Below, piece after piece: positions 15,053-22,297 of a DNA stretch of 34,302 nucleotides. Origin of the DNA: CAIJMU01 sp035531315 (GTDB taxonomy: Bacteria > Spirochaetota > Spirochaetia > Treponematales > Rectinemataceae); NCBI GenBank assembly GCA_035531315.1, contig DATKTD010000322.1, positions 1 to 34,302 of the forward strand, in the 5' to 3' direction. Positions within the stretch are counted from its first letter, which is position 1. Each line of letters opens with the position of its first letter. The notes under the pieces were generated by a model, which saw only the letters and a program-made list of their open reading frames with translations, did not search any database and was not told the origin of the DNA. A program made the translations under genes and the position numbers.

Positions 15053-17019
15053 TTGGCGAAGCCTCCGATCAGGTTGGTCGAAAGCATGATCACGACGATG
15101 GCGACCGCGCCGAAGATGAACAGGGCGTAGGACTGGAGCTTTCCGGTCTGGATGAGCCTCAGTTTGCCGCCGCCGGCCTTCGTGGCCGCGCCGAGACCGT
15201 CGAAGGTCCCGTCGATCACCTTGTGGTCGATCCAATCGAGGATCGTGCCGAGGAGGAACATCACCCACTTGAACACGAAGCCATAAAATTCGTCGATGTA
15301 GAACTTGTGTTCGAGGAGGCTGTGGAGGGGCTTGAGCTTCTCGGCGAGCCACTCGTGCTTGACGAGCTTCGCGCCATAGATGACCCAGGCCAGCGTGATG
15401 CCGAGAAGGGCGACGATCGTGGCGGGAATGGCCACCGCGAGATCGATATGGGCCGCCTCCGGTTCGCCGAAGTAGATGAAGGAACCGAAGGAGCCGCCGA
15501 ACCACTGGGTCCACCAGGGCGAGCCGACGAGGCCACCCACGACCGAGAGGACGGCGAGGATGATCAGGGGCACCGTCATCGTGGCGGGACTTTCATGGGC
15601 CTGATGCCCATGGCCGTCGTCGCCATGGCCCGTCCCATGATCCTGATGGGCCATGGTGGCGGCACCGAGCTCTCGCTCGGCGGCATTCTCGGACGCGGCC
15701 TTGCCGAAGAAGGCCGTGAAGATGAGACGGAACATATAGAAGGCGGTGAGGAAGGCCGTGACGACGCCGATCCAGTAGAGGGCGACTTGGCCGTCCTTGA
15801 GGGCGGAGAGGAGGATCTCGTCCTTGCTCCAGAAACCCGCGAGGGGGAAGAGACCGCCGAGCGAGAGGGCGCCGATCACGAAGGTCCAGGTGGTGATGGG
15901 CATCTTCTTGGAAAGACCGCCCATCTTGAAGATGTCCTGCTGACCCAGCGCGTGGATGACGGAGCCCGAGCCGAGGAAGAGGAGGGCCTTGAAGAAGGCG
16001 TGGGTCGTAAGATGGAACATGCCCGCGCTCATCGAGCCCGAGCCCAAGGCGAGGAACATGTAGCCGAGCTGCGACAGGGTCGAGTAGGCCAGGATCCGCT
16101 TGATGTCCTTCTGCACGAGGGCTATCAGGGCCGCGAAGATCGCGGTAAAACCGCCGATCCAGGCTATGAGCTCCATCACGTTCGGCACGGCGTGGAAGAG
16201 GACGAAGGCACGCGCCACGAGGTAGACGCCCGCCGCGACCATCGTCGCCGCGTGGATGAGGGCGGAGACCGGCGTCGGGCCCTCCATCGCGTCCGGAAGC
16301 CAGACATGGAAGGGGAACTGGGCCGACTTGCCCATCGGGCCGGTGAAGACGAGGACGGCGATGAGGGCGAGGAAGCCGAGGTGGGAATACTGGGGAATCA
16401 TCCTCGCGAGAGCTCCGTAGTCGAAGGTCCCGAAGACCATGAAAAGGAGGATGATGCCGATCATGAAGCCGAAGTCGCCCCAGCGATTGGTGACGAAGGC
16501 CTTCTTGCTGGCCTCGGCCGGCGCGTCCTTAAGCCTCCAGAAACCGATGAGGAGATAGGAGGAGAGGCCGACGAGTTCCCAGAAGACGAAGGTCATGAAG
16601 TAGTTGTCCGAGACCACGAGGCCGAGCATCGAGAAGGTGAAGAGTGAGAGATAGGCGAAATAGCGCGAGAATCCCTCGTCGCCCTTCATGTAGCCCACCG
16701 AGTAGACCATCACGAGGAAGGCCACGAGGGAGACGATGCTCGCCATCAGGGCCGAGAGCGGGTCCACGAGGACGCCGGCGACGAGGTCGAGGCCCCTAAA
16801 GCCGCCGATCTGCGGGATATGGAGCCACTGGATGGCGTCGTGAACCGGCGTGGGGTTGCCGATCATCGACCAGAGGAGCCATAGCGAGATCGCGAGGGAG
16901 GTTCCCGACGCGGCGATCGCGAGGCCTGCCGACAGGGCCTTCCAGCGATTGAGGAAGGCCACGATGACGACGTAGGCCGCGACGGGCGCGATCGTCAGTA
17001 GTATGGCGAGTGTGATCAT
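15049..17019 (-). CDS. nuoL: NADH-quinone oxidoreductase subunit L (proton-pumping antiporter-like)
   Basis: At 656 residues this is the longest antiporter-like subunit; its C-terminal region includes the long lateral amphipathic helix and terminal anchor. Diagnostic blocks are MTFVFWELVGLSSYLLIGFW, GKSAQFPFHVWLPDAMEGPTPVSALIHAATMV, VQKDIKRILAYSTLSQLGYM and AGFWSKDEIL. A histidine-rich loop of HQDHGTGHGDDGHGHQAH type with six histidines lies at about residues 455-475, between late helices. The ATG at 17019 has AGGAA a few bases upstream. Neighbours are nuoK (25 bp upstream) and nuoM (4-bp overlap). Confidence 0.96.
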   Translation of the reverse strand: MITLAILLTIAPVAAYVVIVAFLNRWKALSAGLAIAASGTSLAISLWLLWSMIGNPTPVHDAIQWLHIPQIGGFRGLDLVAGVLVDPLSALMASIVSLVAFLVMVYSVGYMKGDEGFSRYFAYLSLFTFSMLGLVVSDNYFMTFVFWELVGLSSYLLIGFWRLKDAPAEASKKAFVTNRWGDFGFMIGIILLFMVFGTFDYGALARMIPQYSHLGFLALIAVLVFTGPMGKSAQFPFHVWLPDAMEGPTPVSALIHAATMVAAGVYLVARAFVLFHAVPNVMELIAWIGGFTAIFAALIALVQKDIKRILAYSTLSQLGYMFLALGSGSMSAGMFHLTTHAFFKALLFLGSGSVIHALGQQDIFKMGGLSKKMPITTWTFVIGALSLGGLFPLAGFWSKDEILLSALKDGQVALYWIGVVTAFLTAFYMFRLIFTAFFGKAASENAAERELGAATMAHQDHGTGHGDDGHGHQAHESPATMTVPLIILAVLSVVGGLVGSPWWTQWFGGSFGSFIYFGEPEAAHIDLAVAIPATIVALLGITLAWVIYGAKLVKHEWLAEKLKPLHSLLEHKFYIDEFYGFVFKWVMFLLGTILDWIDHKVIDGTFDGLGAATKAGGGKLRLIQTGKLQSYALFIFGAVAIVVIMLSTNLIGGFAK

Positions 17020-17044
17020 GTGCGTTCCTGCCTTGCCTTTCCGC

Positions 17045-17353
17045 TCACCATTTGAGGAGGTCGATCTCGTCGACGCTCGTGTTCGCCTTGCGGCGGTAGA
17101 GCGCGAGGATGATCGCCAGGCCCACCGAAACCTCCGCTGCGGCCACGACGATCACGAAGATCGCGAAGGCCTGCCCGCCGAGGAACTCGGGATGGAGGAA
17201 ACGGTTGAAGGCGACGAGGTTGATATTCACGGAGTTGAGCATGAGCTCAACGCCCATGAACACGGCTATTGCGTTGCGCTTGGCTACCGCGCCGAGGAGC
17301 CCGATGCAGAAAAGGAGCCCGGCGAGAACGAGATAATGCGCGAGGCCGATCAT
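17045..17353 (-). CDS. nuoK: NADH-quinone oxidoreductase subunit K
   Basis: This 102-residue protein has three membrane helices, the usual size for NuoK. The conserved membrane glutamates are visible in FMGVELMLNSVNINLVAF and VAAAEVSVGLAIILALYR. It forms part of the E-channel that links the quinone site to the pumping subunits. Its ATG overlaps the nuoJ stop codon by 4 bases (17350-17353). Confidence 0.96.
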   Translation of the reverse strand: MIGLAHYLVLAGLLFCIGLLGAVAKRNAIAVFMGVELMLNSVNINLVAFNRFLHPEFLGGQAFAIFVIVVAAAEVSVGLAIILALYRRKANTSVDEIDLLKW

Positions 17354-17901
17354 TTTTCGCCTCCATTGGAACCTTCGAGGGTCGTGGTTCCACGCAACCT
17401 CGTCTTCCTCGCGAGCTGGCCCTGGCCGATCACGATCGCGCCTACGAGGGCCGAGAGGAGGAGGATGCCGGCGAACTCGAAGGCGAGCACGTAGTCGGAG
17501 AGGAAGATGTCCGCGATGGTCTGGATGGTGGAATCGCCGGTAGGGGCGGGAGCGTTCTGGAAGGCGGTGCCGATCGCCGTCAGGAGGATGCTGACGAAGA
17601 GGAGGATGGCCACGATGGTCGCCGGAAATGCGTAGCGATTGAAGCGGTTCGAATCCTCGATGCGGTCGCGCTTGGTGAGCATGATACCGAAGACGAAGAG
17701 GATGGAGATCGCCCCGACGTACACGAGGATCTGCACGGCGCCGACGTAGTCGGCACCCATGAGGATGTAGAGGAAGGCGATCATCAGGAAGGTGCCAGCC
17801 ATGAAGAGGGCCGCGTGCACGAGGTTCTTCGTGAGGACCATCGCCAGGGCGCCGACGACGACGGCAGCGGCGAAAACGTAGAAGAAGATGACACCGAGCA
17901 T
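17350..17901 (-). CDS. nuoJ: NADH-quinone oxidoreductase subunit J
   Basis: This 183-residue membrane protein has five helices. The YILMGADYVGAVQILVYVGAISILFVFGIML segment (about 46-76) contains the conserved pi-bulge helix and tyrosine residues that distinguish NuoJ. A variable loop at about 110-125 (FQNAPAPTGDST) is periplasmic or cytoplasmic. It overlaps nuoK by 4 bases and begins one base after the nuoI stop region. Confidence 0.95.
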   Translation of the reverse strand: MLGVIFFYVFAAAVVVGALAMVLTKNLVHAALFMAGTFLMIAFLYILMGADYVGAVQILVYVGAISILFVFGIMLTKRDRIEDSNRFNRYAFPATIVAILLFVSILLTAIGTAFQNAPAPTGDSTIQTIADIFLSDYVLAFEFAGILLLSALVGAIVIGQGQLARKTRLRGTTTLEGSNGGEK

Positions 17902-17902
17902 G

Positions 17903-18358
17903 TCAGTTGCCTCCTTGGGCGGGGGCCGACGGGGAAGCGGGGGCCGCGGGGTCGGGGGCGCTCTCGGCGGCGGGCCATTCCTTCGTCCACACGCGGTAGA
18001 TGTCTTCCTTGCGCCAGCAACCCAGGGCGAAGTCCCTCTTGAAGTCGATGGACTTCGGCGTGGTGGGGCAGGCCTCGACGCAGAGGCCGCAGAAGAGGCA
18101 ATGTCCGAGGTTCATCCGATAGCGGTCGAGCCGCTTCTTGCCCGACTCGTCCTTGTGCCACTCCACCTTGATGACCCCGTTGGGGCAGGCCATCGAGCAG
18201 AGCTCGCAGGAGGTGCAGCTGTCCTTGTTGTATTGAAAGGAACCCTTGCTGCGCTCCGGCAGCTTGGGCTGCACCTCGGGATATTTTTCCGTGATCTTGG
18301 GCATCCAGAAGCGCTTCATCGAAACGCCCAGGCCCTTCAGCAATCCTAGTCCGTACAT
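17903..18358 (-). CDS. nuoI: NADH-quinone oxidoreductase subunit I, 2x[4Fe-4S] ferredoxin-like
   Basis: This 151-residue protein carries the N6a and N6b clusters of complex I. The motifs are C48-x2-C51-x2-C54-x3-C58-P and C87-x2-C90-x2-C93-x3-C97-P. The N-terminus (1-20) gives the amphipathic helix that lies on the membrane. The last 25 residues are a low-complexity Ala/Pro/Ser tail (AAESAPDPAAPASPSAPAQ) not found in standard NuoI. Because nuoE, nuoF and nuoG are missing from the operon, NuoI is probably the electron entry point or contacts the donor protein. nuoH lies 4 bp upstream. Confidence 0.95.
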   Translation of the reverse strand: MYGLGLLKGLGVSMKRFWMPKITEKYPEVQPKLPERSKGSFQYNKDSCTSCELCSMACPNGVIKVEWHKDESGKKRLDRYRMNLGHCLFCGLCVEACPTTPKSIDFKRDFALGCWRKEDIYRVWTKEWPAAESAPDPAAPASPSAPAQGGN

Positions 18359-18362
18359 TTCA

Positions 18363-19424
18363 TTACCACCTGATGGCGCCGGTGGCGGCCTGCCAGATCT
18401 TGATGCCGACCCCCGTGAGGAGGAGGTTGGCCAGGGAGATCGGAATGAGGATCTTCCAGTTGAATTTCATCATCTTGTCGACGCGGATGCGGAGGAAGGT
18501 CCAGCGGATCCAAAGCATGAAGAGGATGAAGACGTAGGTCTTTCCGATGAACCAGACCCATGGGGGAAGGAAGGGGCCGTTCGCGCCGCCGAAGAAGAGG
18601 ACCACACCGAGGGCCGACATCGAGAAGAGGTTCGCGTACTCGCCCATGAAGAAGAGGGTGAAGCGGATGCCCGAATACTCGGTGTGGTAGCCGGCAACGA
18701 ACTCCTGCTCGGCCTCGGTCATGTCGAAGGGCGACTTCGTGAGCTCGGCGAGGGCCGATATGACGAAGATCACGAAGGCCACGGGCTGGACGAAGACGTT
18801 CCACACATGCGACTGGGCGCTCGCGATCGTGCCGAGGTCGAGGGAACCGGTGATCATCACTATACCGATGATCGAGAGGGCCATCGGTATTTCGTAGCTG
18901 ATGATCTGGGCCACCGTGCGCATGCCGCCGAGGAGGGAGTACTTGTTGTTGGAGCCCCAGCCGGCCATGAGCACGGAGAGGGTGTTCACCGACGAAATCG
19001 CGAGGAAGAAGAGGATTCCGACGTTGAGCGTTACCGGCGTGATCCCCGGTCCGTATGGCAGGAGGCCGTACATCGTGACCGACACGGTGACGATGAGGAG
19101 GGGGGCGATGAGGTAGACGAGCTTGTCCGCCGCCGCCGGCATGATCCATTCCTTGCCCAGGAGCTTGATCGTGTCGTTGATCGTCTGGAGGAGACCGAAG
19201 GGGCCGACCCGGTTGGGGCCGACGCGCTCCTGGAAGAAGCCCGCCGCGCGACGCTCGATCCAGATCAGCATGATAACGTTGATGATGAGGAGGATGATGG
19301 CGCCCACGAAGTAGACGAAGGCCCAGAGGATATCCCACCAGGGCAGGGCATCCGCCAGCGAGGTCGCCGGCAGCCCCAGGAAGCCCTGGACCCAATTGAA
19401 GATAGTTGTAAGAAACCCGACCAT
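18363..19424 (-). CDS. nuoH: NADH-quinone oxidoreductase subunit H
   Basis: This 353-residue protein has eight membrane helices and lines the quinone chamber. Signature blocks are WIERRAAGFFQERVGPNRVGPFGLLQ, ALAELTKSPFDMTEAEQEFVAGYHTEYSG (compressed here to its key acidic loop) and the RVDKMMKFNWKILIP C-terminal stretch. The start at 19424 is preceded by GGAGGGCGGAGAAC, a good ribosome binding site. Between nuoD and nuoH, where nuoE, nuoF and nuoG usually sit, there are only 13 bp. Confidence 0.96.
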   Translation of the reverse strand: MVGFLTTIFNWVQGFLGLPATSLADALPWWDILWAFVYFVGAIILLIINVIMLIWIERRAAGFFQERVGPNRVGPFGLLQTINDTIKLLGKEWIMPAAADKLVYLIAPLLIVTVSVTMYGLLPYGPGITPVTLNVGILFFLAISSVNTLSVLMAGWGSNNKYSLLGGMRTVAQIISYEIPMALSIIGIVMITGSLDLGTIASAQSHVWNVFVQPVAFVIFVISALAELTKSPFDMTEAEQEFVAGYHTEYSGIRFTLFFMGEYANLFSMSALGVVLFFGGANGPFLPPWVWFIGKTYVFILFMLWIRWTFLRIRVDKMMKFNWKILIPISLANLLLTGVGIKIWQAATGAIRW

Positions 19425-19437
19425 GTTCTCCGCCCTC

Positions 19438-20562
19438 CTATCGGTCGATGTCGCCGAGGACGAAGTCCAACGACGCGATGAAGGAGATGAAATCCTGGAG
19501 CGTGAGGCCGGGGGCCTTCGCCGGGATTATCCCGATGTTGCAGAATGAGGGCGAGCGCATATGGACCCTGTAGGGCTTGGTGCTGCCGTCGGACACGACC
19601 TGGTAACCCATGATGCCGCGGGCAGCCTCCGTGGCCGCGTAGGCCTCGCCGGGGGCGGGCCTCCAAACCTTGGCCACCTTGGCGCGCACCTCGCCGTCCG
19701 GCAGGGTCTTCAGGGCCTGTCTGACGATTTTCACGCTTTCCCTGATCTCGAGGACGCGGAGCTGGTAGCGGTCGAAGCTGTCGCCGCCCTTTATTACGGG
19801 CACCGCGAAGCTGAAGCGGTCGTAGACCGAGTAGGGAGAGTCACGGCGCATATCGAAGTCGACGCCCGAGGCGCGGAGACTGGCCCCGGTGATGCCGTAC
19901 TCGATAGCCTCGGCGGCGCTGACCGGCGCGATGCCCTTCGTGCGTCCGAGGAAGATCTCGTTGCCGCTCACCATCCGTTCGAAGTCGTCGAGCCGCTTGA
20001 GCATGCCGTCGAGGGCGGCTTCGGTTTTGGCCGCCCAGCCCTCGGGGATGTCCGCGTTGACACCGCCGTTCACGAAGTAGTTGACGAGGAGGCGGGAGCC
20101 CGAAACCGCCTCGAGGAGATCGAGTATCTCCTCGCGGGCGTTGAAGACGTAGGTCCAGGGAGTGATGGCGCTGAAGTCGAGGACCATCGAACCGAGCATG
20201 ACCAGGTGGCTGGCGATACGCTGGAGCTCGCCGACGATGACGCGAAGGTATTCCGCGCGCTCGGGGACCACGGTGTTGCCGAGCTTCTCGAGGGCCAAAC
20301 ACCAGGCCCAGGGCTGCATCGCCCCCGACACGTAGTCGAAGCGCGTCGTATAGGGCGTGAACTGGGCGTAGGTGATGCCTTCGGCGATCTTCTCGATGCC
20401 GCGATGCAGGTAGCCTATCTTGTTCTCGGCGGAGACGACGATCTCGCCGTCCATGATGAGACGGGCGCGATAGACGCCATGGGTGGAGGGGTGTTGTGGC
20501 CCGAGGTTGAGAATGAACTCCTGGGTCTCCAGGCCGTCGGCTTCGGTGATGAAATCGCCCAT
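19438..20562 (-). CDS. nuoD: NADH-quinone oxidoreductase subunit D (49 kDa type)
   Basis: This 374-residue subunit forms the quinone-binding pocket with NuoB. LNLGPQHPSTHG (19-30) contains the quinone-contacting histidines H24 and H28. KIGYLHRGIEKIAEG, HLVMLGSMVLDF, the SGVDFDMRRDSPYSVY block, and the ending ASLDFVLGDIDR are all family features. NuoC and NuoD are separate genes here, overlapping by one base (TGATG at 20562). Confidence 0.97.
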   Translation of the reverse strand: MGDFITEADGLETQEFILNLGPQHPSTHGVYRARLIMDGEIVVSAENKIGYLHRGIEKIAEGITYAQFTPYTTRFDYVSGAMQPWAWCLALEKLGNTVVPERAEYLRVIVGELQRIASHLVMLGSMVLDFSAITPWTYVFNAREEILDLLEAVSGSRLLVNYFVNGGVNADIPEGWAAKTEAALDGMLKRLDDFERMVSGNEIFLGRTKGIAPVSAAEAIEYGITGASLRASGVDFDMRRDSPYSVYDRFSFAVPVIKGGDSFDRYQLRVLEIRESVKIVRQALKTLPDGEVRAKVAKVWRPAPGEAYAATEAARGIMGYQVVSDGSTKPYRVHMRSPSFCNIGIIPAKAPGLTLQDFISFIASLDFVLGDIDR

Positions 20563-21104
20563 CAGAGACCTCCCTCGGCTGCCTTCCTATCCCAGGCGGG
20601 AGAGAGGAAGCGCTCGCGTTTCGGCATCACGAAATCCTTGCGGAGGGGATGTCCGACGAAATCGTCTCTGAGGAGGATTCGGCCGAGCTTCTCGCGACCG
20701 ATGAATTCGACGCCCATCAGATCCCAAACCTCGCGCTCGAGGACGTCGGCCGATTTCCATACCCCGATGACGCTCGGCACCGAGGGCGCCTCGTGATCGA
20801 GGATGACGCGGACCGTGAGGAAGTCCTTGGCCTTCTCCTTCATGTCCAAGAGGCGATAGCTGAGTTCGAAGCAGGGCTCGGGGGCGGCGACTTCGGCCAC
20901 GGACGTGGCCGCGACGCCGGGGGCCGCGGCAGTCGGGGCGGCCTTGGCCGGCCTATCCACGGCGGAGATGTCGAAAAGGATGAAGTCTCCGAGCTTTTTC
21001 AAGGCCTCGAGGGCCGCCACGATTCGATCGGCCCGCACGAGGAGGATGCCGTCCTTTATCTCCGCCCCGGGGACGGCGGCGGCAAGGATCGCGATATCAC
21101 GCAT
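20562..21104 (-). CDS. nuoC: NADH-quinone oxidoreductase subunit C (30 kDa type)
   Basis: This 180-residue protein ends with the family signature VLEREVWDLMGVEFIGREKLGRILL (about 121-145) and GHPLRKDF (151-158). In the signature the usual GHPDLRRIL appears as GREKLGRIL. Residues 51-77 form an Ala/Pro-rich insertion (RPAKAAPTAAAPGVAATSVA) that interrupts the N-terminal domain, unlike standard NuoC. The start at 21104 has GGAGGTG about 8 bases upstream. The frame stays open to 21272 over nuoB but that part is not protein-like. It overlaps nuoB by 8 bp. Confidence 0.93.
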   Translation of the reverse strand: MRDIAILAAAVPGAEIKDGILLVRADRIVAALEALKKLGDFILFDISAVDRPAKAAPTAAAPGVAATSVAEVAAPEPCFELSYRLLDMKEKAKDFLTVRVILDHEAPSVPSVIGVWKSADVLEREVWDLMGVEFIGREKLGRILLRDDFVGHPLRKDFVMPKRERFLSPAWDRKAAEGGL

Positions 21105-21630
21105 TGAAGGGCACCTCCTTGAGCTTGCGGTCGCGGAGCATTGCGCGGACCTTGAGGATGCCGTCGATGAGGGCCTCGGGGCGGGGAGGACAGCCGGGCA
21201 CATAGACGTCCACGGGTACGATGGTGTCGACCCCCTGGACCACCGAGTAGGAATCGGCGAAGGGGCCGCCACAAACTGCGCAGCCGCCCATGGCCAGCAC
21301 GTACTTGGGCTCCGGCATCTGGTCGTAGATGGTCTTGAGGAGGGGGGCCATCTTGTCGGTGACTGTCCCCGCCACGATCATCAAGTCGGCCTGCCTCGGT
21401 GAGGGCCTGAAGACCTCGAAGCCGAAGCGGGACAGATCGTAGCGCGCGCTGCCCGCGGTCATCATCTCGATGGCGCAGCAGGCGAGGCCGAAGGTCACCG
21501 GCCAGAGCGAATTGCCGCGGCAGAAGTCGAGGATCGACTCGATGCCGTCATGCACCTTCCCCTTGATGAGGGTCGTCGGTTCCGCGGAACCGTGGGCGGG
21601 GGCGCCCGGTCCCTTGTCGCTCAGTTCCAT
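21097..21630 (-). CDS. nuoB: NADH-quinone oxidoreductase subunit B (PSST type)
   Basis: This 177-residue subunit binds cluster N2, the last iron-sulfur cluster before quinone. The four ligands are C51 and C52 (GLACCAIEMM), C117 (GGCAVCGG) and C147 (VPGCPPRPEAL). FRPSPRQADLMIVAGTVT is also diagnostic. The start at 21630 is behind GGGAG; the longer frame to 21849 overlaps nuoA. It overlaps nuoA by 10 bp and nuoC by 8 bp, consistent with coupled translation. Confidence 0.96.
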   Translation of the reverse strand: MELSDKGPGAPAHGSAEPTTLIKGKVHDGIESILDFCRGNSLWPVTFGLACCAIEMMTAGSARYDLSRFGFEVFRPSPRQADLMIVAGTVTDKMAPLLKTIYDQMPEPKYVLAMGGCAVCGGPFADSYSVVQGVDTIVPVDVYVPGCPPRPEALIDGILKVRAMLRDRKLKEVPFNA

Positions 21631-21977
21631 TCGAAGGCTCCCTTCTTCCACGCGAACCAGATGCCCAGGGCGAGGACCCCGATGAAGATGGCCATTTCCA
21701 CGAAGGGCAAAAGGCCGGCGTTCTTGAACGCGGCAGCCCAGGGGTAGAGGAATACGACTTCCACATCGAAGACGACGAAGATCAGCGCGTAGAGATAGTA
21801 ACTGATCTTGAACTGTACCCAGGTCGGGCCCTCGGTCTCGAGACCGCACTCGTAGGTGCGGGACTTCGCGACGTTCGGATTCCTTGGACGGAGGATCCAG
21901 TTCACGAACACGATGATGAGCGAGAGGACGAAGCCCCCCGCCAGGAACAGAAAGAGAGTTCCGAATTGCTTAGCCAT
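21621..21977 (-). CDS. nuoA: NADH-quinone oxidoreductase subunit A
   Basis: This 118-residue protein has three membrane helices. Diagnostic blocks are the cysteine loop TYECGLETEGP (about 41-51) and ALIFVVFDVEVVFLYPWA (about 64-81) with its conserved Asp and Glu. I place the start at ATG 21977; GTG at 21980 is also possible, with AAAAGGAGAGG just upstream. It is the first gene of the 11-gene nuo operon, with a promoter at 22116-22144 and a leader of about 135 bases. Confidence 0.95.
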   Translation of the reverse strand: MAKQFGTLFLFLAGGFVLSLIIVFVNWILRPRNPNVAKSRTYECGLETEGPTWVQFKISYYLYALIFVVFDVEVVFLYPWAAAFKNAGLLPFVEMAIFIGVLALGIWFAWKKGAFEWN

Positions 21978-22115
21978 CACCCTCTCCTTTTATGGTGACC
22001 GCCCGAAGGGGCGGACGATTGCCACGCCGACAGCTCTCGTCTCAGTGGTTTAAGAGGACCGGACGTAGTGGCACGGGAGCCTTGGGATTGCGGAAAAACC
22101 GATGAAGTCGGCGGG

Positions 22116-22144
22116 ATTCTAGTACGAAAACCGGCATATGGCAA
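22116..22144 (-). promoter_or_regulatory. Sigma-70-like promoter of the nuo operon
   Basis: On the minus strand TTGCCA (22144-22139) and TAGAAT (22121-22116) are separated by exactly 17 bp. Matches to consensus are 5/6 for each box. It is about 140 bp upstream of nuoA, in a gap of 320 bp (21978-22297) that otherwise holds only an AT-rich patch (22145-22220) and the next gene's terminator. Confidence 0.6.
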
Positions 22145-22233
22145 TATGAGGATATAGATAATTATTTATATGATGAAATGAACCAGCTAATGGCCACACG
22201 ATGGCATGCTTTTTATTTCTTTCGCTTTATAGG

Positions 22234-22274
22234 GAAGAAAAGACTGCGACCCGTCGCCAGGCGACGGGTCGCAG
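22234..22274 (-). terminator. Rho-independent terminator of the OmpA-like lipoprotein gene
   Basis: CTGCGACCCGTCGC (22244-22257) and GCGACGGGTCGCAG (22261-22274) form a perfect 14-bp stem with a 3-base loop. The minus strand continues TCTTTTCTTCCC. The stem starts 24 bp after the lipoprotein stop codon at 22298. Confidence 0.85.
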
Positions 22275-22297
22275 CATGGAAGCTAGATACTGAAGTC

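Noticed and set aside
15223..16647. Long rightward open frame opposite nuoL
   Set aside because: Antisense shadow of nuoL with low-complexity charged composition.
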